From: Epiperipatus broadwayi
Taxonomy: Eukaryota > Onychophora > Udeonychophora > Euonychophora > Peripatidae
Direction of reading: 5' to 3'
NCBI GenBank assembly: GCA_028023455.1
Contig: JAQFVV010012574.1
Span: 2,318,959-2,382,958, forward strand
DNA length: 64,000 nt
The notes under the pieces are model-generated. The model made no database searches. It saw only the letters and a program-made list of their open reading frames with translations, and was not told the origin of the DNA. The translations under genes and the position numbers were made by a program. Numbering within the stretch: position 1 is the first letter of the stretch; every line of letters begins with the position of its first letter. Positions 1 to 12,229 of this stretch are shown here, in pieces.

Positions 1-147
1 AAAAAGTTCTATACTGATTTTACATGGCCTTATTTTAAGTCCCAAATTGACATAGTGAGATAATCATTATACTCATCTTATTCAAAAACAAGAGCGAGTG
101 AGAGAGAAAACTTTTAATTATTGCATATTTAATTTTTTGTTAAAAAG

Positions 148-381
148 ATGAAATTGAGACATTTCCAAAATATTTCTGATGAACTGTCAAAAAATAGATT
201 TCATAAAGACAAATATTATGAGGACATAATTCTTCACTTCAAATTTGAGAAACATTGTCAAGGATTTACTAGATTAGTGCCACAAATTATATTCATGAGT
301 TATCTGCTTGGAAACTTTGATGTGAGAGAAATGATTGAAAAAATAAATAATAGATGTTCTTTATCTGTGAAGAAAAATTAA
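148..381 (+). other. Unrecognised 77-codon open frame
   Basis: An ATG-started open frame of 77 codons. The predicted peptide is mixed charged and hydrophobic, with no signal peptide, zinc motif or repeat that I can see, and I recognise no family. The first half is rich in Lys, Asp and His; the middle contains a short hydrophobic stretch around residues 45-55. No splice signals or polyadenylation context single it out. It could be a decayed element fragment or a chance frame, although its codon use looks slightly more gene-like than the surrounding DNA. Confidence 0.15.
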
Positions 382-1020
382 TATAATTAGTCAAAATCTT
401 GTTTCTATATCATGAAAAATCACTTAGAATCCTGTGCAGTTAGTAATTATTTACCCAAATATTCAAGATTAGCAGGTAGTGTGCAATGCAAATATTCAAA
501 AAGCTAATAAATTTTCATGTGATGTCTTGGAATGTGTACTTTATACTGATTTTTTGTTGTATATTGAAGTTTTTGATAATAAATTAAGGTACTCTTTTGA
601 TAGCCAGGCACGGCTGCCTGATGCCGTTGTTTATGTGTAAAAACACATAAAAATGGTGTTTACCCATCCATATTTATGGCTAATATGACACTTTTGTTGT
701 ATTAGCCATTTTAGACCACTTGATGGCATTGCACAGTAATATTATGGCCTATTTTGTGCTTTGCGATACTTTATGCAAATTTGCACAATTCATAGTTGAA
801 CTATTGTATCATGTTACGGTGTTTGTATTTTAAGTGGACATAATTTTTTAAATGTCGGATACATAGTATTTTAATTTCTACTTAAATCACACAGACTGAA
901 TATCTAAGAATTGCCACACTATCACCACCCTTCCATACACAATTTGAAATGTGGAAAATATAAGGGTAGGATTTCCCAGATCTAACATGGAAAGTTACAT
1001 TTTTGCGAGTAAATGTATGA
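382..1020. other. No gene seen
   Basis: AT-rich sequence with a slightly less AT-rich part at about 605-840. It may be the outer non-coding part of the transposase-bearing element that follows, but no terminal inverted repeat could be paired. Confidence 0.4.
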
Positions 1021-1030
1021 TAAAAATAAA

Positions 1031-1296
1031 ATGGCTGAAAAAAACAATCAGCTTTTTAAATTGTGCCAGTTTCCAACCAAGATGCTGCTGCTATGGCATT
1101 TTTACAGAATAATAATATTCTCCCAAATGACGAGCGATGTGGCTGCGGTGAAAAAATGAATCTGTACATGTGTAAACGTACGTGGCAATTCCAATGTCAG
1201 TCACATTCATGTAATCGAAGGTGTTTAATTCGAAACAACACTTGGTTGCAAAGCTCCAGAATGTTTCTGAAAGTGGTTCATCTGTTATTATGCTAA
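1031..1296 (+). pseudogene. ISXO2-like transposase, N-terminal fragment, frameshifted
   Basis: The frame from 1065 to 1293 encodes the N-terminal zinc-binding part of an ISXO2-like (IS1595/Merlin-type) DDE transposase. Visible marks are a FLQNNNIL helix, the C-x-C-x(3)-M element (CGCGEKM), a C-x(4)-C pair (CQSHSC), and the segment NTWLQSSRM that precedes the catalytic domain in this family. A better start is the ATG at 1031: its frame reads a family-like LFKLCQFP segment, then must shift by one base near 1079-1081 to join the zinc-binding frame. A stop at 1294-1296 ends the product before any DDE catalytic residue. This is therefore a dead, truncated copy. Family assignment rests on remembered motif patterns and has not been searched. 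Confidence 0.6.
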
Positions 1297-1299
1297 AAG

Positions 1300-1775
1300 A
1301 AAAAGATTTGTTTTCCAGAAATTAATAAATAAAAAGACAACAAAAGTTAATTTTTGTTTAGAAGAAGAAAAAAAAAAACCAAAAAAAAAAAAAAAGAACA
1401 AGCAAGTCTTGAAAAAAAAGAAGGTGTGATTGGTTTTAAATTTTGTTTTGAAAAAAAAAAAAAAAAGTAGAACAAGATTTTATTGAAAAAAAAAAATTAA
1501 TACAAATACTCAAAATTAAAAAGTTTTTTTTTTAAAATAACATAAAAAAATTTAAAGACGTAGTAGAAAAATAAAAGTCTTGGAAATAAAAAAAAGATGT
1601 GGTTGTTTTTATTTTTTGTTTTAACAAACTAAAAAAATTAGAATAAGATTTTATTAAAAAACCAAAAAAAAAGTAGAACAAGATTTTATTTAAAAAAGAA
1701 ATTAAAAAATTACAAAAAAAAAAAAGATTATTTTTATTTTTGTTTAGTTTTGTTAATAAAATAAAAGTCTTGGTC
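1300..1775. repeat. A-rich low-complexity block with imperfect repeats
   Basis: Poly-A runs are interspersed with recurring short phrases. 'gtagaacaagattttatt' recurs near 1467 and 1673, with a variant near 1641, and 'aagtcttgg' occurs near 1405, 1574 and 1763. The phrases suggest an old tandem repeat with a unit of roughly 170-200 bp, heavily expanded by A-slippage. No coding potential is visible. Confidence 0.5.
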
Positions 1776-1979
1776 AGGTAACGTTACATTTGAATGTTTT
1801 CGTGCCTGTCTATCAAAAAAGTATCTAAATTAATATTATTTGTAATTATTATTAGACTGTAATATATAGATGGTGACTTAGATAAAATTACAAATGGCCT
1901 TTGCTCTGCAAAATTCTCCCATTCTTGCTCTAGACAGTATAGTAAACAATAATCTAACTCTAGTGTTATATTCTTTCAT

Positions 1980-3480
1980 ATGTCACATACTTTTTTTATA
2001 AATCTAAAATATTTTTTTTTTTTGTTAATTTTTTATAACACTTTCTTTTTCTCTAAGAAACTTATTTATCCTCTTTTTCCATCCTCATAGTTGAGCAAAT
2101 TTGATATATTCTCTACATATTTATTTTTTAAATTCAAATAGTTAAAAATAAATTCATCAGTTTGCATATTTTAACAACTTTCTAGTCTACAAGGTTTACT
2201 ATTCTCTTAGCATAATTCCGTTAAACACTCTACTTATTTTCAGTCATAAATTGTAATGTTCCAAACATTTGAAATTTAGTTTAAAATATCCATTTTCCTC
2301 TACTTTATGAATAGCAAAAGATGCTATATTTGCCATTCATTGCCTGCTTCTTTTTGACATCTATCTAAACATTTCTGAATTCACAATCCCATACAAAGTG
2401 CCTTATTTCCAAATATTAAAGCAAGTATTTAAACCTCTTTCCAAATTATTACTATACATAGTTTTCATATTTGTTGTATTAAAAATGTCATGTCTTTATT
2501 CAGCTCTGTTTTACTCTTTATCTTGACTCTGTTTTCTAATTATACTCATCTACTTTTCCCCAATTTTTAATTTTATTCTTCCCACTATAATTTATATCAC
2601 TAAATTTGATTTTCATATTTCTTATCTCTGTACTTTTCTGTAATAATAGCTCCATATTCTTTACACATTTTTCAAAAATGCCATACATATTATTCACAAA
2701 AAAGCTATCATATTATGTATTCTCCAGATTCCTACTATGATTCCCCATTCCTAACCTAAAGAAACAAAAATAAATAGTAATGGTTATAATGAATATTCCC
2801 ATATCAATCTAATTAGTATTTATAAAATTATTTTATACGAGTAAAGACCTTTAATTACTCTAAATAGCTCAAAATTCCCACATTTTCAAGATTATTCCAC
2901 TATTTATCTTTATCACAAATCTTTTCTATATACAAAAAAAAAATGTTTATTTCTCTATAAATTATACCCTATTCATCACCTTGAATAAAACCTATTCTGA
3001 ATCTCCTCCAAGATTATGTATTCTTTCATTAACGTCTCAATTCTATTAGTTATAATGTATACAAATATCTAATAAACTGTGAAAATTATTACTATTCGTT
3101 TATAACTAGGTTATCAGTCTAAAATCTTTATAACTTTTTATATAATCTAATTCTTACAATCTTTCAATTCATTTGGAATCTCGTTATTGTTCATAATTCT
3201 AATGTACCAATTCTTGCATTTATTTTCATACTAGCAAGTATCTAAATCTTGTTTTTCTTTTTTTTAAATCCTATCTATTATTTTATTCTATTCTGCATTT
3301 AAAACTCCATTTACTTCGGAATCAATCTTTCTAATGAATTACATATTCACATAAGAATTCCACATCAATCTAAATTTTTCATTACAAACTCACTGAATAT
3401 TTTTTGAAAAGTTGTTCCAATTTTTATTATTTTTTCTTTGCATTTATCATTATATTTTCTTTTTCATTTTTCTCTTTATA
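1980..3480 (-). pseudogene. Heavily decayed non-LTR retrotransposon (reverse transcriptase remnant)
   Basis: The plus strand is strongly C-over-G here, as expected for the antisense of an A/G-rich LINE. Reading the minus strand, fragments line up with a reverse transcriptase. Near 2945-2880 there is FLYIEKICDK followed by NNLENVGIL and SYLE, resembling the F-x-D-x-E-K-A-x-D block and its downstream helix. Further on, near 2728-2660, a segment reads NMIAFL then MAFLKNV, in the place of a YADD-type catalytic block and the following helix. Stops and frameshifts interrupt every part. The order of motifs is right, but the match is weak; an alternative is chance similarity in biased sequence. Confidence 0.4.
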
Positions 3481-3489
3481 TAATTAATT

Positions 3490-6400
3490 AATTATATAAT
3501 TAATTTCCTTAGTAAATTTTTATTAAATTCACTAAATTTCCATCTTAATTCCATTTCAACTATATATATTGTGCCCTTTTGTATGGGTCTCCATAAATTG
3601 TTATATCAATTTATTAAAAAATTTTAAATTTAAGATATATTACAGCTATATGATGTTGATTTTATTTATAATAATCTTTCAAAAGTTTAATTAAAGTAAA
3701 CTATGAATATTTGATATGTGAAGTTGTGCTAATATTTGAGAGAGACGTTTCAGTAAAAAAATGATAATATTATATGGTTGGGAAAACTGGCCATGATCAA
3801 TACTGCATTAATAAGTTTTGTAAATAAATATTTAAAGCTAAAAGTTTAAAAAAAGACAAGTTAAAATTAAATGCATATATATTTATTATTGATAAAGATT
3901 AATATTTAGTAAGTGAATATAAATATTATGTTATTAATAGTATATAAGAGAAGATTAATATTTGATTTTATAATATCGAATTATTATTTTAAAGTTGTTA
4001 TAGTATATTATTTGTTTTAAAAAATTATTTATTTTCTAAAATTGAATTGTTAGTTTATTTTTAGATAATTACAAGCGTTTATATCTGTGTTGTAAGTCAG
4101 GTGACAGATAGACATATGTACACATATGCTTGTAAGTTTTTTTAGTAAAGTTGCAAAACTGTTTTAAAATTCTATTATAAAATTTATAAATATTATATTG
4201 GCTATCACGAGATAAAAATAAAAATAATTAGTGTGAAATATTAAATCTGATTTTTAAAATACTGTTTAAAAAATATAATGAATAAAAATAGACTTAGTTT
4301 GTTTAGAAAAATAGTCTTATAAAAGTTAAAAGTGAAATAAAGTAAAACATATATTTTTAAAAAATGTTTAATGGATTTAAATAAATGATAAAAATTGATT
4401 TAAGAATTAAATAATGTAATAAATAATAAATATTAAATAAGTCATTATTTATTTTTAATTTCGTATTGTTGGTAAGATATGTAAATAGGCTAGCAAGGTG
4501 ATTGTTTAATTTACCAATCAAGTGGGTAATTTATTCCGGTATAAAAAACGGAGGTTCAATTGTTCAGGAGGGTTATTGTAATTTCTTTTAAGTGAAGTGT
4601 GCTATTAAATATAGCTAAGTAAAAAATTATAGACACTCTCGTAATAGTTTCTTAATTTATAAGAGAGTAGTTTTAAATAATTTTATAAAAGTTTACCGTT
4701 TAATATGCAGTGCTAATTTATTTATAGTTCCCTATTGATCGTCTCTATCAAAGCTCAATTTTACTATCGAATAATCATGAAAATATTGTATAATGATAAA
4801 ATGTGTTGGAAGCCTTATATTAAAAATATAGTGAATGCTGGATTAACTAGGAGAATTACTAGTTGGATAAAAATAATATATTGGACATTATATGAATTTA
4901 AAAGTTGATTATAATTGATTTCTTATAAACAAATATGTTAAAGAAAGATAAATACTTCTTTATGAAGAAAGTATTTTAAAATTACATATTTTAATATATC
5001 TTTTGGTAAAGATATGGAAGTTAATAATAATTGCAGAAATACTTGCCTTATTAAGTCTTTGTTGTTTAAAAGACTAAATTTCGATAATTTTAAAAGGCAG
5101 ATAAATCGGAAAATTAATTGATAAGTAAATACCTATAAAAAAAAAAAAAAAAACGTTATAATATTTAAATTCTATATGCTGGTTATATAGAAAAATTTTA
5201 GAAAATGTTTTGCTGAATATTTAAAGAAATGCGCACAGAAGTATACGAGGATATCCAAGTCAATTTTTATAAAAACTTAAATTAAACATTTAACTATTGA
5301 TTAATCCTAGGAAGATAATAACTTTTAAATAAATCCGGATCCTATAAACTGTTTTAATTATTACTTTTTTTTTCTTTATGGTGGAACTTATTTTATCTTA
5401 TTTTTTTTAAAAAAAAAACGTTTTCCATTTATTTCATAAAAACTGTTTAAACACGTGATGTACCGGAAAAGGATGTGATGTTGGTAAAATGTTGTGCCTA
5501 GGAAAAAAGAACAATTATGGGTGGAAAGAAGACACCGTTGGATTTTATGTAACATATTTTGTTTTCTTAACTAACATAGATATTTAATTATTTATTGATC
5601 TATCAAAGATAAGAGAGGTACATTTTAAAAGTAATTACATACTAATATAACACTTAATTTCATAAAGTTTATTTTTTTATATAATTTTACAACACATAAT
5701 ATTTTAAGAATAATTGTTGAGTATAAATGTGATATTATTTTGTAAAACTATAATCCTGGAGGACATCGTTTGGCTGATTATAAATTGGAGTATCATTTAT
5801 GGTAATAATTATATAATATTAATAATTTAATGTATTTTGCTTTGTTTTCTTTAGATAAACCAAATATTATTTGATTGTTGAGTGAATGTATAAATATTTA
5901 AAGAACATACACGCATAATATTATCAATAATAGTTTTATTTTAATATGCATACTTTATTTTACAATATAAATTTATTACAACGTAATAAGAGTTATCCAG
6001 AAATAATTATATGATTCTTTCGTGAATAAACTTTAATGTTTCTGTTACAATATTAGGAGTTTGATTTATTATATTAGTATGAGTCATTTATATTTATTTT
6101 CAAGTTAGTAAGAGGTAAAAAATATATCTATATTTTTTTTTTTATTAGACAAGTTAAATTAATTTTATATAGAAATTTATATTTTGTTTGAAGGGTTTAT
6201 CATATATAGATGATGAGATATAAGAGAGTTTGGATAGTCTTTTTTTTTAAAAAAAAAAAAAATTGGTAAGTTGATACTGAAGTTAAATAAGATTAGAATG
6301 ATATTTGAAGATAGGATTTTATTAAGAGGGAATAGGAATAACAAGTAGAGAAGAATAGTAGTTTAAATGGAAAAGAATCATAGAATTTTATTTTAATATA

Positions 6401-7890
6401 ATAACTTTATAAAAATTGGTAATTTATAAATAAAAATTTCGTCTTTACAAAATTGTTGAATAATTTTAAAAATATTATTTTAAGAAAAGAACATATATGT
6501 ATTGCATATTTTGGTAAGACATATATTATGAAATTACATCAGAATGAAGTAAATAATTATGTAATCAATAAAAGTCATATAATATTACAAAGTTATATCA
6601 ATCTATACATTAGTTGATATTTAATTAATGCTAATAATAAATGTAATACATAATAGTTACATTATAATAGAAATAGCTATAATACTTAAATGGAGTAGCA
6701 TTTTAATTATTAAAGTTTGTTTATTTTACATGTGCTACATAAGTGATATTTTACATAAAAGCCTTCTATTGTACTAAGTGATTATAAATGATATCTAGTA
6801 AAATATAAGTTCATAAACTCAATTAAATGTTACTGATAAAACATTTAAAAAATGTATGGATTATTTATTTTGGATTATAGAAATAACAACAATGTAAGAA
6901 TCTTGTATTATTATTATTTTTCTTATTTTTTTTTTTTTTTTTGATTTCCACTTATAATGTAAATAATGTATATAAGTTGTTTATTAAAGTTGATGTAAAT
7001 AAATTTGTTTAAGTTGTTTTAAAAGTGTGTCGAATTCATTATTTTGCACCACAGCATTTGACAACAGATAATTTGAATAAAACATAATATTTGCACAATA
7101 TGAATTAAATTATTATTATTTTTTTTTAAAAAAAAGAAATACAGTATTTTCTTAATATAATTTATAGAAATTCATTGACATTAACATATTATGTTATAAT
7201 GGTTACAAAGTAATTATAATGCACAATATAAGAGTATAATATTATTTATTGCCACATATTATTAAATTATAAGATTTTATTATATTCTCAATTAAGATAC
7301 TATATGAAGATGAAAGACATGTAGATGATTTACTTGTTTTCTTAATGATTAGTAGTATAATAAAATAGATAAGGTTAACTTATACATTGGAGATTGTTAT
7401 TTTAGTTATTTATTATTATTATAAGTTAGGTGTAGTTAGGTTTGATATTAAATCCCTTATCATGCCTATCTGCAAGAAGTATTATTACTTTAAGATAATT
7501 AAAAGAACCTGAGATTATTTAGTTATATTTCTTTGATAAAAATTGAGATTTATTTATTACTAGTATTGAAGTTAGTTAATTTTATAAAAGACATAGGAGT
7601 GCTATAGATGTATTAGTGAGATAATAAAGAGGTAATAGTATTCTTATGCCATTGAGATAATGTCTTAGAAGACATAGGCTCAATGTAAATTCATATTACC
7701 ACTTGTAATTTCACTTCATAGTCTCATGATTTAATAAATACTTATTTAATTAGTGCATGATATTGAACTATATTAATTTTCTATTAGTTGTACTAAATCT
7801 GATGAGATATAGTATTATAAAAATATATTAATAATAGTTATACATATTTTAGCCGAGCATAACGATTTAATTGAGCTAGTCATATTTTAA
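3490..7890. other. AT-rich plain, no gene seen
   Basis: About 4.4 kb of extremely AT-rich DNA with no open frame of note, no recognisable element and several homopolymer runs (for example A-runs near 5140 and 6247, and a T-run near 6925). On the plus strand G clearly exceeds C, the opposite of the blocks on either side. Confidence 0.5.
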
Positions 7891-7939
7891 GTTATATTAT
7901 ATTTCTGGAAGTGAGGGTACAATATATATATTTGAAAAA

Positions 7940-8230
7940 TAACTATTCCATCTAACCTTTATTCCAAATAATCATATTTGTTTTAATACTCTCTTTATAT
8001 TCATACATGGCCAACATCCTATTAGATTTAAATGAATTCTCATTTGTAAACTCCATCTTTATTTTTTTATTCATTTCTTTCAGACCTTCTATAATATTCT
8101 GCACCAAATCGAATCAATTTGAACTCAACTATGATTTTCCACCATCCATACCAATCTTTCTATAAAATTGCAAAACTAAACTTTCAGATACTTTTAATTA
8201 GAAGCATAATCAAGTTTTAAAGTTGGGGAG
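7940..8230 (-). other. C-biased block, possible antisense of a decayed LINE
   Basis: The plus strand is pyrimidine-rich. The minus strand gives a short open stretch including IIEGLKEMNKKIKMEF and MLAMYEYKESI, a charged helical composition of the sort seen in LINE ORFs. No catalytic motif is visible, so this is only a suggestion. Confidence 0.2.
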
Positions 8231-8235
8231 AAGAA

Positions 8236-8560
8236 AAGCATAAAAAAGTAAACAAATGAATAAATTTTGAAAAGAGTAAATGAAAAAGATTGATCGAGAA
8301 AATTAGAAATAGGAAGATAAACTGGATTGGACATATATTAAGAAGAAAGTATAATTTAATGAGATGTTTTGGAGGGAATGGTGAGTGGAAGCAAGATGGA
8401 AAAGAATGGCATTGTTAAATGATATGAGATGGGAAGTTACATGGAATTGAAGAGCTAGGCAATGAAGAGAACAGTGTGGGAAAAAATGGATAAATGAGTG
8501 ATGTGACTACTCTTTGGACTTTTCCATGGGACAAAATATTATTGATGATGATAATATGCA
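8236..8560 (+). pseudogene. LINE 3' end (C-terminal WIGH motif)
   Basis: The plus strand encodes KIRNRKINWIGHILRRK, the C-terminal W-x-GH-x-xRR motif found near the end of many LINE polymerase proteins. It is followed by a shifted segment recalling the basic region and the indole-rich tail of such proteins. The segment ends in 'attgatgatgataatatg', a short GAT-type repeat of the kind seen at the 3' ends of RTE-like elements. The rest of the element is missing or reversed. Several frameshifts are needed, so it is inactive. Confidence 0.5.
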
Positions 8561-8569
8561 TCAACTAAT

Positions 8570-10100
8570 TTTAAATTCATTATACATTTTTATTTTGTAT
8601 TTAAAATCAACACATAATAAAATTAAAATCAAAATATAATAAAAACATTTGAGTTATTTAATTATTTTACAATTTAACCATAAAAGAAGACCAAAACATT
8701 GTTTTAAATCTTAGTTCTGAAAAAGACTGTTAAAACAATTAGAAACTATAAGCTATTTGCAGCGCGTGCTGCATTATATAAAATGCATAAAATAAATAAT
8801 TTCATTATTTATATTAAATACACAATCCAACTAAAGGAACCACTTTCACCTAGACTGAATTCTTGCAAAGTTATCTAATAACTTTATTGTAATATCTATA
8901 AAAAAAAAAAATGAGAATTGATTTTTATTATACATGAAAATTCAAACTTGATTTTCGAAGAATGTGGGAACTGTCATTTTCTCTGTTCTCTTTTTAAGTA
9001 TATCCCAACCTAATTTTAAGAAATACGATCAAATTTTAAGAATTACATCACTATTATAACCTTTTTCTTCTTTGTCAAACAGTTTAATTATTTTTCCTGT
9101 TTTTTCTTTGTCAATTAGCACATAATTTAATTAAATTTTATCTCAAACAAAAATTTCTGCATTAATAATAGTAAAAAACATAAAAATTCCTCATTAGATA
9201 TCTTACTCATTCTATTAATTAATATTCATCCCACTTCTTTCACCCATGTATTTCAGTAATGGCCCATTTATACTACCTACAATTATTTTTTTCTAAATTT
9301 ATCTACATTCCTACATAAACCATCCTAAATACTTTCATTTAATTATTTTAAATCCTCTCTGTTTTCAGTAGCTAAGTAAATTATTTTATATATCAAATTC
9401 TCTTTACCTAATTTTATTCTTACATATGTTAACTTAATTTTTTTATATATATTTCTCTTAATAATAACCACTATTCTACATTCCATTATTGGTCATATCT
9501 ATTTATTTATTTCATTCACTTCTCTGAAAATATAATTTTCCATCTTTTAAATGTAATTCTATTTTGATTATATTATTTTTTCTCCTACAGAAACCCCAAA
9601 TACTCTTTATTTACACCTCAATTCCCTAGCATTGTTAAAATCAAAGTAAGTTTAATTTTTTTTTTTTTTAAATATTCTTCTTTTACAACTATTTCTAGAC
9701 ATTATCTATTAAATAAATTTTTCCTTCATTTTCATAATTTATCCCGTATCCACATTTTCCTCTATTTTATCACCTCTAGTACATCTTTGTTTTACATATA
9801 TACTTAACTCCATTTAGTTTATAATAGATTATAAAATTAATTTCTGAAGTATTTTATGCCCTCTCTTCAATAAATATAACCAACACTTCTAAATAAATCA
9901 GCTTTTGATAAATACATCTCACACTTCTAAAAAAAAAAAAAAAAGTCTCACTTCTTTTCTCACACAGATATTTCAACTTAAATTAGTTCTATCAATATTT
10001 AAATAATTCCACTGTACCTCTACCACCTTAATTTCCTCATTCATTTTTTACAACCTCTAATTCAGAGTTCAGGAAACTTTTTAAAATGAAAAGTCATTTT
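8570..10100. other. No gene; C-biased from about 9000
   Basis: No supported gene. From about 9000 to 10060 the plus strand is again markedly C-over-G and the minus strand has short open pieces, so an eroded minus-strand LINE is possible. I could not identify a motif. Poly-A runs lie near 8900 and 9930. Confidence 0.3.
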
Positions 10101-10104
10101 AATT

Positions 10105-10185
10105 ATGTAATTAGAGGGATTTGAATTCACGATTTTTCAGTGTATTCCTTCTCTACTTCACTCAAGCCATGACCATACACTTGCG
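10105..10185 (-). repeat. Possible tRNA-derived SINE fragment
   Basis: On the minus strand a tRNA-like head can be traced. 'tggcttgagtgaagtagag' resembles an A box with its D-arm, and about 45 bases later 'attcaaatccc' resembles a B box (GGTTCRAATCC). An AT-rich tail follows. The fold is imperfect and there is no clear target duplication, so this may be a chance match. Confidence 0.3.
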
Positions 10186-10950
10186 AAAAAGATATATGAT
10201 CCGGAATAGATGTATTTTGTATGTACAGTATATGTATTTTGTATATTGAAAATCGTATCTTTTTCGCGTGAGTGTGGTGTCGGTTGTTTTGAGATGGATG
10301 AATAGACTGAAATTTTTTGTATTTCAAATCCCTATAATTTCTTATATAAGAAACATTAAATATAAGCAAATTACATACTGCCTTAGAAAAGCCATTTTGT
10401 TTAAAATCCCCTTTCCTCTCTCAATAAAAGTGCAAGAAAAGAGATGAAAAATAGATTCAAGAAAAATATGATAATTTTTGAATAGCTGTGGATATATTTC
10501 AACATTTATTTTAGTAATAAAATCTGTACACATCCTAACGAAAATAACAATTCTCTTAAAAATAAACAAAAAATTATTTTGACAGTTTGATTTATTTACA
10601 AATTTCTAATATTAAAATATTCATCACGTATAACAAACTGAAAGAAGATACTTTGATTCCTCTTGGAGGTCTTAAAGCAACCAAGCAATTCTTAATGTCC
10701 ACTTCATATGTTCTTATCATTGCAGCTATTATTACCATGTGATTATTCATATACTATACGAACATGGATGTGCTGCTCACCAACACGCGTGGTGAGTTTA
10801 ATACCTCTGAGTTTAAGATCAAGAAACACCATAGTCTTTCTTCTCAGTTGCCTGATAAGGCAGAATTAATGTATGTATAAATGATATTTTTCCAATACAT
10901 ATATACAATCATGACAGACAAAAATAAATCATAGCCATTATTCCCAGGAG

Positions 10951-11800
10951 GTGATGGGTGCTAAGAATCCCCTGATTGTGGACCCAGGCTGCCATTTGAT
11001 GACAACTTTTTATTTAGATACTTACAACTGCAGATCACTTTCACCCCATCATTTTTTTAGGCACGATATATATATAAAGATTAATCACATTATTGGACTT
11101 TGTGAAGTTAGAAGAAAAGGTGAAGTGACAATTGATTTAAAAAGTGGACATGTACTCTACTATAAAGGCACAAATATTGGAAATACAAGTGGAGTAGGAT
11201 TTATTATAAATAAAAAGTAGAATAGCATTGTGAAGATTGATCACGTAACATACAGAGTAGCAATATTAGTTATTCAATTTAACAGCAGATATCAAATGCA
11301 GATAATTCAGGTTTATGCCCCAAAAGTTCTCATAATAATGAAGAAGTAGAAGATTTTTATATGAATGTACAAAAGACTTTTGATCAGAGTAAACAACATT
11401 TTAAATTTTTTTATGGGAGACTTTAATGCAAGAATTGGTAAACAAATGAAAGTGCTGTAGGTAATTTTGGTTATGGTAATAGAAAGGAGATTGGACATAG
11501 ACTTGTGGAGTTTGCAGGAAAAGAAAAACTTTATATTATGAATTCTTCTTTTGTAAAAAAATATTAAAAGGAAATGGACATGGAAGCATCCAAATGAAGG
11601 TACAGCACAATTGGATTATATTTTGACTAATGTTCTTAATAAATTAAACACAGGAAGTGATCATCAATTAGTAAGATGTAAGATATGTTTTAAATGCAAA
11701 ACTAACGAAAAAATTATTAAGAAAAACAATATTTACAGTTGGTATTCCTAATCTTCAGAAACATTCTAATGAATTTAAATTAGAACTTACAAATTGGTTT
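10951..11800 (+). pseudogene. RTE copy A: apurinic-like endonuclease domain
   Basis: The domain is identified by GLCEVRRKGE (around 11095-11125), followed by an open segment with LKSGHVLYYKGTNIG and SGVGFIINKK. Then come D-F-N-A-R-I-G near 11420 and G-S-D-H-Q-L-V at 11653-11673. The S-D-H triad expected near the end of this fold is intact here, although it is damaged in copies B and C. The reading frame is broken after 11220 and several times later. In the family this domain makes the first-strand nick at the target. Confidence 0.75.
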
Positions 11801-12229
11801 CAAGTATTAGATTTTGAACATGATTCAGATTTGAATGAAATTAATATGAAAATAACTGATGCACTTTTAAAAACTGCAACAAAGATAGCTGATAGAAAAA
11901 AGCAGCAATTGACCAATAAAATTTCTTTTGAGACTAGAGAATTTATGAAGAAAAGAAGGAATATGAAGATATACAAAAATGATGCATCAAAAAGGATTGA
12001 ATATCTCAAATTTTGTAAAATGATGCGGAAAAGAGTTGAAACTGATATAAGAAAGTATAACTGTGACATAGCATGGAAAGCTATAGAAGACAATAAAAGT
12101 CTCAAGAGTGTAACACATTTTGATATTGGTAGGAAGTTTATATCTGCAATAAAAAAAAAAAGATGGAATTATTACTAAAAAAAGAGACGACTATCAAGAA
12201 TTATATAGTAATAAATCTTCCGAATTGCC

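Noticed and set aside
3476-3508. Origin or regulatory palindrome
   Set aside because: An AT-only palindrome of this size is expected by chance in such DNA.
11800-12178. Two opposed frames of about 100 codons near 12 kb
   Set aside because: The plus frame is the linker between endonuclease and polymerase of RTE copy A; the minus frame is its shadow.
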